Shown: positions 16,892-23,365 of the stretch, piece by piece
Layout: every line of letters begins with the position of its first letter
Numbering within the stretch: the stretch's first letter is position 1
From: UBA2589 sp965223235
GTDB lineage: Bacteria > Gemmatimonadota > Gemmatimonadetes > Longimicrobiales > Gaopeijiaceae
NCBI GenBank assembly: GCA_965223235.1
Contig: CBDCVV010000001.1
Location: forward strand, 1 to 64,000
Direction of reading: 5' to 3'
Length of the DNA: 64,000 nt
Notes under the pieces: model-generated
Told to the model about the DNA's origin: nothing
Seen by the model: the letters and a program-made list of their open reading frames with translations, nothing else
Databases searched by the model: none
Program-made: the position numbers and the translations under genes

Positions 16892-17029
16892 TAGGTCACC
16901 CTCTCGCCTTGGGGGGGTCGGGCTGCGGGACCGGCCCTGGGGGGATCAAGCCGAATGTTCGTCTCGGTCCGGGCAAGCCGGAAGGGAATCCGGCCCCGCA
17001 GCCCATTCTGTCTTTGTGCTCCCTATAAG

Positions 17030-17045
17030 GGCAAGCGCAGTGCCA
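17030..17045 (-). promoter_or_regulatory. Near-consensus sigma-54 promoter heading the orphan transcript
   Basis: The minus strand reads TGGCACTGCGCTTGCC, matching the RpoN consensus TGGCACR-N4-TTGCW at all key positions. GG is at 17044-17043 and GC at 17032-17031, ten bases apart. Initiation is expected near 17019. It is the best sigma-54 match in the region and no ORF begins suitably downstream. Confidence 0.7.
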
Positions 17046-17076
17046 AAGTCGCCACATCTCTCAACCTGTTGCTGCC

Positions 17077-17158
17077 CAACGCCTTACAGCATCAGAGCGT
17101 CGCCCTAGAGCGCGGCCATCCTGACCGATTCGGCCAAAGCGTCCGGTCACCGTGGCCG
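17077..17158 (-). repeat. Upstream promoter module, copy 1 (before the orphan promoter)
   Basis: This stretch matches 18004-18086. A 13-base identical block (caacgccttacag on the plus strand) lies 32 bases upstream of the sigma-54 site in both copies. About 60 bases further upstream is a roughly 38-base block with CCGGTCA-like direct repeats 13 bases apart. Position about -100 to -130 is where NtrC-family activators usually bind. Confidence 0.6.
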
Positions 17159-17194
17159 AAGCGCTCAAGAACGCCCACTGCACATACAAAGAGA

Positions 17195-17224
17195 GCGGGC
17201 TCCGGGCATCTGCCCGGAGCCCGC
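17195..17224 (-). terminator. Terminator of the downstream PEP-CTERM gene
   Basis: A perfect 13-bp stem (gcgggctccgggc / gcccggagcccgc) with loop ATCT lies 32 bases after the stop codon and is followed on the minus strand by TCTCTTTGT. The stem is identical to that of the terminator at 18125-18154; only the loop differs. Confidence 0.85.
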
Positions 17225-17256
17225 CCTCGACACCTTCAGCCGGATGTACCGTCCGG

Positions 17257-17805
17257 CTAGGCTACCTCTTCCTCCCGGCGGCGCAGCGCTGCCATCCCGA
17301 GTAGGCCAGTCCCAATCAAGAGCATGGTACCCGGCTCGGGAACCACGATTTCACCACCGTAGATCGTCGTGTGGGAGACACCATTCCCCGGCGATACGCC
17401 GGCCATGACCCCCGTGAGATCGATCGTGCCGGAGTTACCGGCGAAGTAGTAGAGGCTGAACGAGGTGGCACCCTTCACAGCCATGACGAACGGGCCCATG
17501 ATTCCGCCGCCGCTGTATGCCTCACCCACCGCGTCGATACTCCAGACCGCGTTGACGTAGCTCTGTACCGCTGCAGCGGAAGGAGTCGCCACACCGTCGT
17601 TGTTGCCGGACCATGCGCCGCTGCACTCGTTGAACATGAATGTGGCGCTGTACGAGGCCAAGCAGCTCGTGCCGGTCAACGCGGACCCTGCGTCGGTCAA
17701 GATTACGTCGGCAGGGCCGGGATTGACAGCGATCTGCGCCTCCACGGAAACCGCGGAGAGACACAGTGCAGTCATGACCGCGCCGCCCTTCAAGTATCGG
17801 ATCAT
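17257..17805 (-). CDS. PEP-CTERM sorting-domain protein (paralogue B)
   Basis: This 182-residue exported protein has a signal peptide (residues 1-23, ending VEAQ) and a beta-rich middle region with two Cys. Its C-terminus has the PEP-CTERM tripartite tail: VPEPGTMLLIGTGLLGMAAL followed by RRREEEVA. Such tails are recognised by an exosortase, which is not in this window; the mature protein would go to the outer surface or matrix. AGAGGAG sits eight bases before the ATG at 17805. It is a close paralogue of the protein coded at 18193-18744, about two-thirds identical by eye, and both share the terminator stem. A sigma-54-type site at 17957-17972 would give a leader of about 140 bases. The biochemical role is unknown; neighbours suggest the extracellular matrix. 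Confidence 0.9.
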   Translation of the reverse strand: MIRYLKGGAVMTALCLSAVSVEAQIAVNPGPADVILTDAGSALTGTSCLASYSATFMFNECSGAWSGNNDGVATPSAAAVQSYVNAVWSIDAVGEAYSGGGIMGPFVMAVKGATSFSLYYFAGNSGTIDLTGVMAGVSPGNGVSHTTIYGGEIVVPEPGTMLLIGTGLLGMAALRRREEEVA

Positions 17806-17956
17806 CGGTTAACTCCTCTTCGTTCCGCCCCCCCGAGAGAGTCGTTCTCCCGTGTCTGGGCGTCTTGGACTGCGGAGCGACTCTTCCCCACGCCTGGCAG
17901 GCCCCAGGTCGCGAACGAGCCGCTTGTCGCAGCGGATTCTGACGACCAGCAGATAG

Positions 17957-17972
17957 TGCAAGGGCGGGACCA
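17957..17972 (-). promoter_or_regulatory. Candidate sigma-54 promoter of PEP-CTERM paralogue B
   Basis: The minus strand reads TGGTCCCGCCCTTGCA: GG at 17971-17970, GC at 17959-17958, ten bases apart, with the full TTGCA -12 element. It closely resembles the site before paralogue A (AGGTCCAGACCTTGCA). Predicted initiation near 17946. Confidence 0.6.
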
Positions 17973-18003
17973 CGCATCCATGACAGCATAACTTGCTGTT
18001 CTG

Positions 18004-18086
18004 CAACGCCTTACAGGCAATGATGGGCGTCCAGCAGAGGTGGACAGGTTGGCCGATCCGGTCAGAGTGACCGGTCAAGGTGGCCG
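18004..18086 (-). repeat. Upstream promoter module, copy 2 (before paralogue B)
   Basis: This is the counterpart of 17077-17158. The 13-base block is identical and lies 32 bases from the sigma-54 site, as in copy 1. The outer block has CCGGTCA at 18058-18064 and 18071-18077 (13 bases apart), the second within palindrome TGACCGGTCA. The offset between copies is 927 bases at the promoter and inner block and 928 in the outer block, so only one indel separates them. Confidence 0.6.
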
Positions 18087-18124
18087 CAGGTCGGCCCGCG
18101 GGCCCAAACATGGGTGCAACGCAA

Positions 18125-18154
18125 GCGGGCTCCGGGCAACTGCCCGGAGCCCGC
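18125..18154 (-). terminator. Terminator of the upstream PEP-CTERM gene
   Basis: It has the same 13-bp stem as the terminator at 17195-17224, with loop AACT, 38 bases after the stop of paralogue A. The following minus-strand sequence (TTGCGTTG) is only weakly T-rich. Confidence 0.75.
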
Positions 18155-18192
18155 TGCGGACTGCGTTAGTTGGGTCGAAGACCCGAGTAGCG

Positions 18193-18744
18193 TTACGCTA
18201 CGTCCTGCTCACGGCGTCGCAGAGCGGCCATCCCGAGGAGGCCAGTACCGATGAGAAGCATCGTGCCCGGCTCAGGGACGATCATCTCACCGCCGTACAC
18301 CGTGACGTGCGATACTCCGTTCTGCTGCGAAACTCCATCCATAACGCCCGTCAGATTCAACGGACCGGAATTCCCCGCGAAGTAATAGAGACTAAAGCGC
18401 GTCGCCCCTTTCACGGCCACAACGAACGGTCCCATGATGCCACCGCCGTTGTACGACATGCCGTCGGTGACGCCTAGGTTCCATACAGCATTGATGTAGT
18501 CGTACACAGCCGAAGCCGCCGGTGTCGCGTTCCCCTCGTTGTTCCCTGACCAAGCGCCGGAGCACTCGTTGAACGCGAAGGTTGCGCTGTAGGAAGCCGT
18601 GCAGTTCGCACCTGTTAGGTTCGAACCGGCCGCCGTCAGAATGCCGTCGGCCGCGTGAGGATTCACGCTGATTTGTGCCTGCGCCGGTACGGCGAAGGCG
18701 AAAGCCGCCGCAAGCGCGACGCCTCCCTTAAGAAGTCCTTTCAT
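18193..18744 (-). CDS. PEP-CTERM sorting-domain protein (paralogue A)
   Basis: This 183-residue protein begins with a signal peptide (MKGLLKGGVALAAAFAFAVP, cleavage after AQAQ). It ends with the exosortase tail VPEPGTMLLIGTGLLGMAAL plus RRREQDVA. The middle region shares long blocks with paralogue B: FNECSGAWSGNN, GGGIMGPFV and FSLYYFAGNSG. The ATG at 18744 is chosen because GGAGGAG precedes it. A longer frame starting at 18825 would begin inside the sigma-54 promoter and lacks a signal peptide. Predicted initiation near 18809 gives a leader of about 65 bases. It lies upstream of paralogue B but each has its own promoter and terminator, so they are separate transcription units from one duplication. 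Confidence 0.9.
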   Translation of the reverse strand: MKGLLKGGVALAAAFAFAVPAQAQISVNPHAADGILTAAGSNLTGANCTASYSATFAFNECSGAWSGNNEGNATPAASAVYDYINAVWNLGVTDGMSYNGGGIMGPFVVAVKGATRFSLYYFAGNSGPLNLTGVMDGVSQQNGVSHVTVYGGEMIVPEPGTMLLIGTGLLGMAALRRREQDVA

Positions 18745-19194
18745 CCTGCTCCTCCAATTTCGCAGTCCACCCAGCTTTACGCGTGGGGGGAGCCTGAGTT
18801 TGCTGCGACACACGTGTTCATGCAAGGTCTGGACCTACTTTGTACCGAAAGGCGCAAATTAGTACCGAGCGATTTAAGTCGTTGTATCGCAACATATTAA
18901 CACGCCCTGGAGTTGACGATAGCAAAGACTGGGCCACCCGTTCAGACGTCGCTTGTGGCGCCACTGCAACAGAAATCTGTGGTAGATACCCGCCATTTCG
19001 GTATCTATTCGGGCTCCGGACGGAGCGATCGCCTGCTCACTCCTGCCAAAGAGCGAGGGGACTCTCCCGAACACGAGCGACCTCCGCGCTCTATCCGGCC
19101 CTTTGCCCCGCTCGCTGCCCCAGAATCCACGACTCGTCAGAAGTCGTTCCGTCAACGATTTCTTTGGGCATTCAGGGTCCGCGAGTCCTATCTT
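18745..19194. other. 450-base divergent promoter region
   Basis: No supported gene lies here. On the minus side it holds the promoter of PEP-CTERM paralogue A (18821-18836). Upstream of that is an AT-richer stretch with a direct repeat GTACCGA at 18842-18848 and 18862-18868 (20 bases apart, about two helical turns) and an inverted repeat GTTG-N5-CAAC at 18881-18893. The plus-strand frame of the two-receiver protein extends back to 18913, but codon usage and lack of homology argue that 18913-19194 is leader. Confidence 0.6.
18821..18836 (-). promoter_or_regulatory. Candidate sigma-54 promoter of PEP-CTERM paralogue A
   Basis: The minus strand reads AGGTCCAGACCTTGCA, with GG at 18835-18834 and GC at 18823-18822, ten bases apart, and a full TTGCA element. 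It lies 77 bases before the ATG. The repeat module found before paralogue B is not clearly conserved here; only a weak CCGTTCA at 18938-18944 occupies the equivalent place. Confidence 0.55.
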
Positions 19195-20850
19195 ATGCTC
19201 GTGATCGCGGCCGCGTGCTCGCGGCTCGGCACCCCACCCCCAAGCCACCCTGTTGTGTCCGACTCCGTCCCCGCACAGATCGAGGCGCTTTCCGCGCAGC
19301 TCGAAGCGCTCGAAGCCGCTTCGAGCGCCCTCGATGGTGATCCGGAGGTCCGGGGCTCGGTAATGCGCGTGGCTCGCTCCTTACAGAGCGCTGCGGAAAC
19401 GCGCGGACTCACGGAGATCGCGGCCGGCGCGATCGCGATTCAACGAGCGGCCGACGCGCACCTTCAACGCAGTGTACAGAACTTTCTCGCTCGGGTGAAT
19501 GAACTACGTGAGCAGTCGCCGGTCGACCCGGTCACCGTCCTCATCGTCGAAGACAACCGCACAGTCGCGTCCGCGACCATCGCGTATTTGGACGCCCCCG
19601 GACGCAAGTTGGTCGTCGCCCCCGACGCAACTACTGCGCTCTCCCTCATGGAGACGACATCCGTCGACGTGGTCGTCCTCGATCTCATACTCCCGGACCG
19701 CGATGGACGCGATGTCCTGATACAGATGAGGGAGCAACTCTCCACATCAACGATTCCGGTGATCGTACTCTCGTCGACGGCCACCGCCGTTGCTCGCGCC
19801 GAGTGTATGGCCGTAGGGGCCGATGAGTTCATCGAGAAGCCCGCCGACCCGGAAGAACTCCGCGCCGCCGTAACGAGGCAGATCAAGAGTGGGCGCAGGC
19901 GAAGGGATGCCGTGCGTGATGGCCTGACCGGGCTCCCCAACCGTGTGGGCATCGCCCAAGAGTTCGACCAGCAACAACGGATCGCCCGTCGGGAAAAGAA
20001 GTCGCTGTGTGTGGCACTCGTCGCACTCGACTCCCTTGCCGAGGTGACGATGAAGTTGGGCCGAGACGCAGGCGATCAACTCCTTCTGGAAGTGTGTGCG
20101 ACGGTGCACGAGGCGGTGGGAAAAGGGAATCGGGTAGGCCGGTGGCAGACAGCCGAGCTGGTCATCGTGCTTCCAGATTCGAGTCTCGAGGAGGCCCGTA
20201 GGTCATTGGACGGGGCGCTCCGCGAGGTCACTCAAGGTGAGGCTCTCGCGGATCTCAAAGCCGCTGGAATCGATGTCGCTCTGAGCGGAGGCGTTGCGAG
20301 CATCGACCCCTCCTTCACCTTGCACGAGGCGGTATCCGCCGCGGAGGGTTCTCTTTATCGAGCAAGATCCTCGGACAAGGAGAAGGTTTCCTCAGAGCTC
20401 GATGCAGACCCTGCGCGCACGAATCGAATCCTCCTCCTCGAAGACGACCGCGTCACGTCTACCCTCGTGAACCATCGCTTGGTACGAGAGGGGCTTGAGG
20501 TCGTCAGCTTCGGAGACGGCTCCGAGGCGTTCGCCTGGCTCTCCGATGCGGACTTCGACCTCGCGATCTTGGACGTAAAGGTCCCCGGCATGGACGGCTT
20601 CGAGGTGCTCTCCCGCATCCGGGAGAGCCCTCGCCACAAGGGGATTCCGATCATCATGCTGACCGGAATGGGGAGCGAGACCGACGTAATCCGAGGCCTC
20701 GAGCTTGGCGCCAACGACTACGTCCTCAAGCCCTTCTCCCCCGCGGAGCTTCTCGCACGAGTGCGGCGCCTCCTCCACCGCCGCCACGTCGGAGACGGAG
20801 CGACACCACCAGCAATCTCCTCCACGTCCGAGCGGGAGGCCCAGGCCTGA
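19195..20850 (+). CDS. Two-receiver response regulator with degenerate GGDEF domain
   Basis: About 551 residues from the ATG at 19195; the frame is open from 18913 and a GTG lies at 19201, so the start is uncertain. An N-terminal helical segment resembles an Hpt-like bundle without the HxxKG histidine. Receiver 1 follows (VLIVEDN, Asp in VVLDLILPD, Lys in FIEKP). Next comes a GGDEF-fold domain (DGLTGLPNRVGIAQEF) in which the catalytic GGDEF is replaced by GRWQTAE, so diguanylate cyclase activity is not expected. Receiver 2 (LLLEDD, LDVKVPGMDG, VLKPF) ends the protein. It may bind c-di-GMP or act as a phosphorelay scaffold. It heads a plus-strand set with a HEAT protein, glycosyltransferase and hybrid kinase. 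Confidence 0.85.
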   Translation: MLVIAAACSRLGTPPPSHPVVSDSVPAQIEALSAQLEALEAASSALDGDPEVRGSVMRVARSLQSAAETRGLTEIAAGAIAIQRAADAHLQRSVQNFLARVNELREQSPVDPVTVLIVEDNRTVASATIAYLDAPGRKLVVAPDATTALSLMETTSVDVVVLDLILPDRDGRDVLIQMREQLSTSTIPVIVLSSTATAVARAECMAVGADEFIEKPADPEELRAAVTRQIKSGRRRRDAVRDGLTGLPNRVGIAQEFDQQQRIARREKKSLCVALVALDSLAEVTMKLGRDAGDQLLLEVCATVHEAVGKGNRVGRWQTAELVIVLPDSSLEEARRSLDGALREVTQGEALADLKAAGIDVALSGGVASIDPSFTLHEAVSAAEGSLYRARSSDKEKVSSELDADPARTNRILLLEDDRVTSTLVNHRLVREGLEVVSFGDGSEAFAWLSDADFDLAILDVKVPGMDGFEVLSRIRESPRHKGIPIIMLTGMGSETDVIRGLELGANDYVLKPFSPAELLARVRRLLHRRHVGDGATPPAISSTSEREAQA

Positions 20851-20891
20851 TCGCCGACCTGCTGCGTGACTTCGTCAGCGCGTATGTCGAG

Positions 20892-21938
20892 TTGGCGAGG
20901 CTAGATCGCACGCTGATCGTGCTCTCGATTGCCGCAGCGCTTCTACTCTTGGTTTCGGTGGCCTTCGCGTTCCTTGCCCTCGGCCTCCGCATCCGCAACG
21001 ACCGCAGAGACCAGGCCCGCACTCGCCTCCAGGAGTCGTGGGAACCGGCCATGCTCGACGTCCTCGGAGGCAGTGTGTCTCCGGACGCAATGTTGGCCGA
21101 GATCAACCCGAAGGATGGCGCGCTATTCCTCAGCTACCTCCTGGATTACGCCCGGAGGCTCAGGGGAAGCGAGAGCAAGGTCATCCATCGACTCGCTAGC
21201 CCTTACCTTCGCACTATCGTGTCGAGGGGCCGAAAGAAGAGACAGCGGAGTGCGGAAGCCCGCGGGCGCGACGTTCTTTTCCTAGCCAAGCTCGGATTCC
21301 CGAAGTACGCACGGAAGGTCGCGGAAGCACTCGACGACGAGTCGGCAGTAGTCGCGATGATCGCCGCACGAAGCCTCTTCCGGCCTGGTCAAGAACGCTA
21401 CTTCCCCGACGTGCTCGAGCGATTGCCTCGCTTCACCGACTGGAGCCGAAGCTTCCTCGCCAGCCTCCTGGCCGGAGGAGGTAGCAGCGCGACCCCGCTC
21501 CTTCGTGAAATGCTCAGAGATACCTCGAGGACGCCCCTGGTTCGCGCCGTGACCGCCGATGCGCTTCGAGAGTTGAACGACCTCGATGCGGTGCCCATCG
21601 CCGGCGAACTCATCGAGAAGGAATCGGATCGCGAACTCCTCGCGGCTTGCCTGCGCATCTTGAGACACCTTGGCGGCAACGAACACTTGCCCGGAGTGCG
21701 AAAGATGGCCGCGTCGCGGGATCCCGTGGTCCGATCGATGGCCGTGCGGGCGCTCGGTGCCGTAGGGACACCCGCCGACGTAACGCTCCTCCACGAGAAG
21801 CTCGACGATCCATCCTTCTGGGTCTCCCTCGAAGCAGCGCGCGGACTCGTGAGTCTTGGAGCATCCGAAATCCTCGAGCGGCTCGCCGGAACCGGGGGTT
21901 CGGCCGCGCAGCTGGCCATCCAGGTCTTGGCTGAGTAG
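20892..21938 (+). CDS. Membrane-anchored HEAT-repeat protein
   Basis: This 348-residue protein has one N-terminal transmembrane helix (TLIVLSIAAALLLLVSVAFA), then a charged helical region and at least five HEAT-type helical pairs (for example VVRSMAVRALGAVGTPADVT) facing the cytoplasm. The listed start is a TTG. The same frame continues upstream to a CTG overlapping the previous stop (reading LIADLLRDFVSAYVELARLD), which looks like a natural N-terminus, so a non-canonical start near 20847 is possible. Its stop overlaps the GTG start of the glycosyltransferase by one base, implying coupling. It may act as a docking scaffold for the glycosyltransferase at the membrane. Confidence 0.8.
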   Translation: MARLDRTLIVLSIAAALLLLVSVAFAFLALGLRIRNDRRDQARTRLQESWEPAMLDVLGGSVSPDAMLAEINPKDGALFLSYLLDYARRLRGSESKVIHRLASPYLRTIVSRGRKKRQRSAEARGRDVLFLAKLGFPKYARKVAEALDDESAVVAMIAARSLFRPGQERYFPDVLERLPRFTDWSRSFLASLLAGGGSSATPLLREMLRDTSRTPLVRAVTADALRELNDLDAVPIAGELIEKESDRELLAACLRILRHLGGNEHLPGVRKMAASRDPVVRSMAVRALGAVGTPADVTLLHEKLDDPSFWVSLEAARGLVSLGASEILERLAGTGGSAAQLAIQVLAE

Positions 21939-23365
21939 TGGAAAGTCTCGCCGCCATCGCAGGCTCCGCACTCGACGCCTTCAATATCTTCGTCATCCTC
22001 TACTTCGTGCTGCTCAATGGCACGTACCTGGTCATGACGTTCATGGCCTTCGGCTCGCTTCATCGATACTCCTTGCGCATGGCCGCGGTCGACCCCAACG
22101 AGCTGATGTCGACGGCCGGCATGCCCCCTGTCACCCTCATCGCACCGGCATACAACGAAGAGCCGACCTGCGTCGAATCGACCCGATCTCTGCTCACGCT
22201 GCGTTATCCGACGTACGACATTCTGGTCGTGAACGACGGGTCGAAGGACGGTACGCTTCAGCGAATGACGGACGCGTTCGAACTCGAACCCGCCGCACGC
22301 GCCCCCGTATCCACGATCCCGACGGCAGACGTCCGGGGGGTGTACCGAAGCACCGTCCACCCGAACCTCTGGGTGATCGACAAGGAGAACGGCGGTAAGG
22401 CAGACGCCCTCAACACGGGCATCAACTACTGCCGTTCACCGCTCTTCTGCGCCATGGACGCGGATAGCTTGCTGGAGCCAGAGGCACTCACTCGCATCGT
22501 CCGCTCCTTTCTCGAAGACGCCACCACGGTCGCGGCTGGCGGCGTGATCCGCATCGTCAACGATTGCAAGGTCCGGAGTGGCCGGGTCGAGGAGGTGCGC
22601 CTCCCCAAGAACCTCCTCGCACGCATCCAGGTTCTCGAGTACCTCCGCTCCTTCTTGGCCGGACGAATGGGGTGGGACGCCATCGACTCCACCCTGATCA
22701 TCTCCGGTGCCTTTGGCATGTTCAGTCGGCGACATGTCGTAGAAGTGGGAGGGTACTTGCACGACACGGTCGGCGAAGACATGGAGCTCGTCGTCCGACT
22801 TCACCGCCACTGCCGAGAGACGGGTGAGCCGTACCGCGTCGCCTTCGTCCCGGACCCTGTCGCATGGACCGAGTGTCCGGAAGACTTGAAGACACTGGGT
22901 CGACAGCGGGACCGGTGGCAGCGTGGCCTCATGGAATCGCTCTGGCGCAACCGCGTGATGATCCTCAATCCGCGCTACGGGCGCATCGGTCTCGTCGCCG
23001 TACCGTACTTCTTCTTCCTCGAGGTGATCGGCCCCATCATCGAAGCGATGGGGTACGTCACCTTCATCTCGGCCATCCTCCTTGGCCGAGCGTCCGGACC
23101 GTTCGTCCTCGCCTTCCTCGCCGTGTCGCTCACGCTCGGGATATCTCTTTCCTTTGCCGCCGTCGGGCTGGAAGAGCTGAGTTTCCGGCGGTACCCCCGA
23201 TATCGAGACCTCCTTACCCTGATCTTCATCGCGCTGGTGGAGAACATCGGCTACCGGCAGCTCTCCATGTGGTGGCGGCTGCGGGGGATGTTCTCGAAGT
23301 TCCGGGGGGCACAGGCATGGGGCGCGATGGAGCGAAAGGGATTCGCGGGTGCAGATTCCGGATGA
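21938..23365 (+). CDS. Processive family 2 glycosyltransferase (PgaC/BcsA-like)
   Basis: This 475-residue inner-membrane GT2 enzyme has an N-terminal transmembrane helix and about three C-terminal ones around a cytoplasmic GT-A domain. The nucleotide-sugar motifs are present: VTLIAPAYNEE, VVNDGSKDGT, the DxD in CAMDADSLLEP, the acceptor Asp in GEDMELVVRLH, and QRDRWQRG (the Q-x-x-R-W motif of processive synthases). It therefore probably polymerises a beta-linked exopolysaccharide such as a poly-N-acetylglucosamine- or cellulose-like chain. There is no PilZ domain in the protein. It starts with a GTG overlapping the HEAT gene stop by one base and overlaps the hybrid kinase start by 17 bases, so the three are one unit. 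Confidence 0.9.
   Translation: MESLAAIAGSALDAFNIFVILYFVLLNGTYLVMTFMAFGSLHRYSLRMAAVDPNELMSTAGMPPVTLIAPAYNEEPTCVESTRSLLTLRYPTYDILVVNDGSKDGTLQRMTDAFELEPAARAPVSTIPTADVRGVYRSTVHPNLWVIDKENGGKADALNTGINYCRSPLFCAMDADSLLEPEALTRIVRSFLEDATTVAAGGVIRIVNDCKVRSGRVEEVRLPKNLLARIQVLEYLRSFLAGRMGWDAIDSTLIISGAFGMFSRRHVVEVGGYLHDTVGEDMELVVRLHRHCRETGEPYRVAFVPDPVAWTECPEDLKTLGRQRDRWQRGLMESLWRNRVMILNPRYGRIGLVAVPYFFFLEVIGPIIEAMGYVTFISAILLGRASGPFVLAFLAVSLTLGISLSFAAVGLEELSFRRYPRYRDLLTLIFIALVENIGYRQLSMWWRLRGMFSKFRGAQAWGAMERKGFAGADSG

Larger units (their letters stand above)
16847..17019 (-). ncRNA. Candidate sigma-54-dependent small RNA (~170 nt)
   Basis: The interval is bounded by a near-consensus sigma-54 promoter (17030-17045, predicted +1 near 17019) and a strong Rho-independent terminator (16847-16871). 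It contains a 6-bp hairpin (16977-16994), tracts of six, seven and eight C on the RNA strand, and no ORF with a ribosome binding site. C-rich single-stranded tracts in some bacterial small RNAs pair with Shine-Dalgarno sequences. The boundaries are predictions. The alternative is an attenuated leader of the response-regulator gene, which starts 115 bases beyond the terminator. Confidence 0.45.
16733..17256. other. 524-base regulatory intergenic region
   Basis: No convincing gene lies here. From the regulator outward it holds: a candidate sigma-54 promoter (16764-16778); a 9-bp hairpin (16810-16833); a strong minus-strand terminator (16847-16871); G-runs on the plus strand (16867-16944); a hairpin (16977-16994); a near-consensus sigma-54 promoter (17030-17045); an upstream repeat module (17077-17158); and the terminator of the PEP-CTERM gene (17195-17224). 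A small ORF (MGCGAGFP..., 36 codons from about 17003) has no ribosome binding site. Confidence 0.7.
17806..18192. other. 387-base intergenic region between the PEP-CTERM paralogues
   Basis: It contains the terminator of paralogue A (18125-18154), the upstream repeat module copy 2 (18004-18086, including the perfect 10-bp palindrome TGACCGGTCA at 18068-18077), and the sigma-54-type promoter of paralogue B (17957-17972). Open frames here have no coding support. Confidence 0.7.

Noticed and set aside
16896..17003. Short minus-strand ORF MGCGAGFP...
   Set aside because: It has no ribosome binding site, is composed mainly of Gly/Pro/Arg from GC-rich sequence, and overlaps RNA hairpins.
16872..17060. 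c-di-GMP (GEMM) riboswitch near the PEP-CTERM genes
   Set aside because: The conserved GEMM core (CACGCA...GCAAACC and the paired GGUAG segment) is not found in order on either strand.
18745..18825. Start of PEP-CTERM paralogue A at 18825
   Set aside because: It would begin inside the sigma-54 promoter and precede the true signal peptide and ribosome binding site.
18913..19194. N-terminal extension of the two-receiver protein
   Set aside because: Sequence lacks domain similarity and looks like untranslated leader; kept only as an uncertainty in the start.
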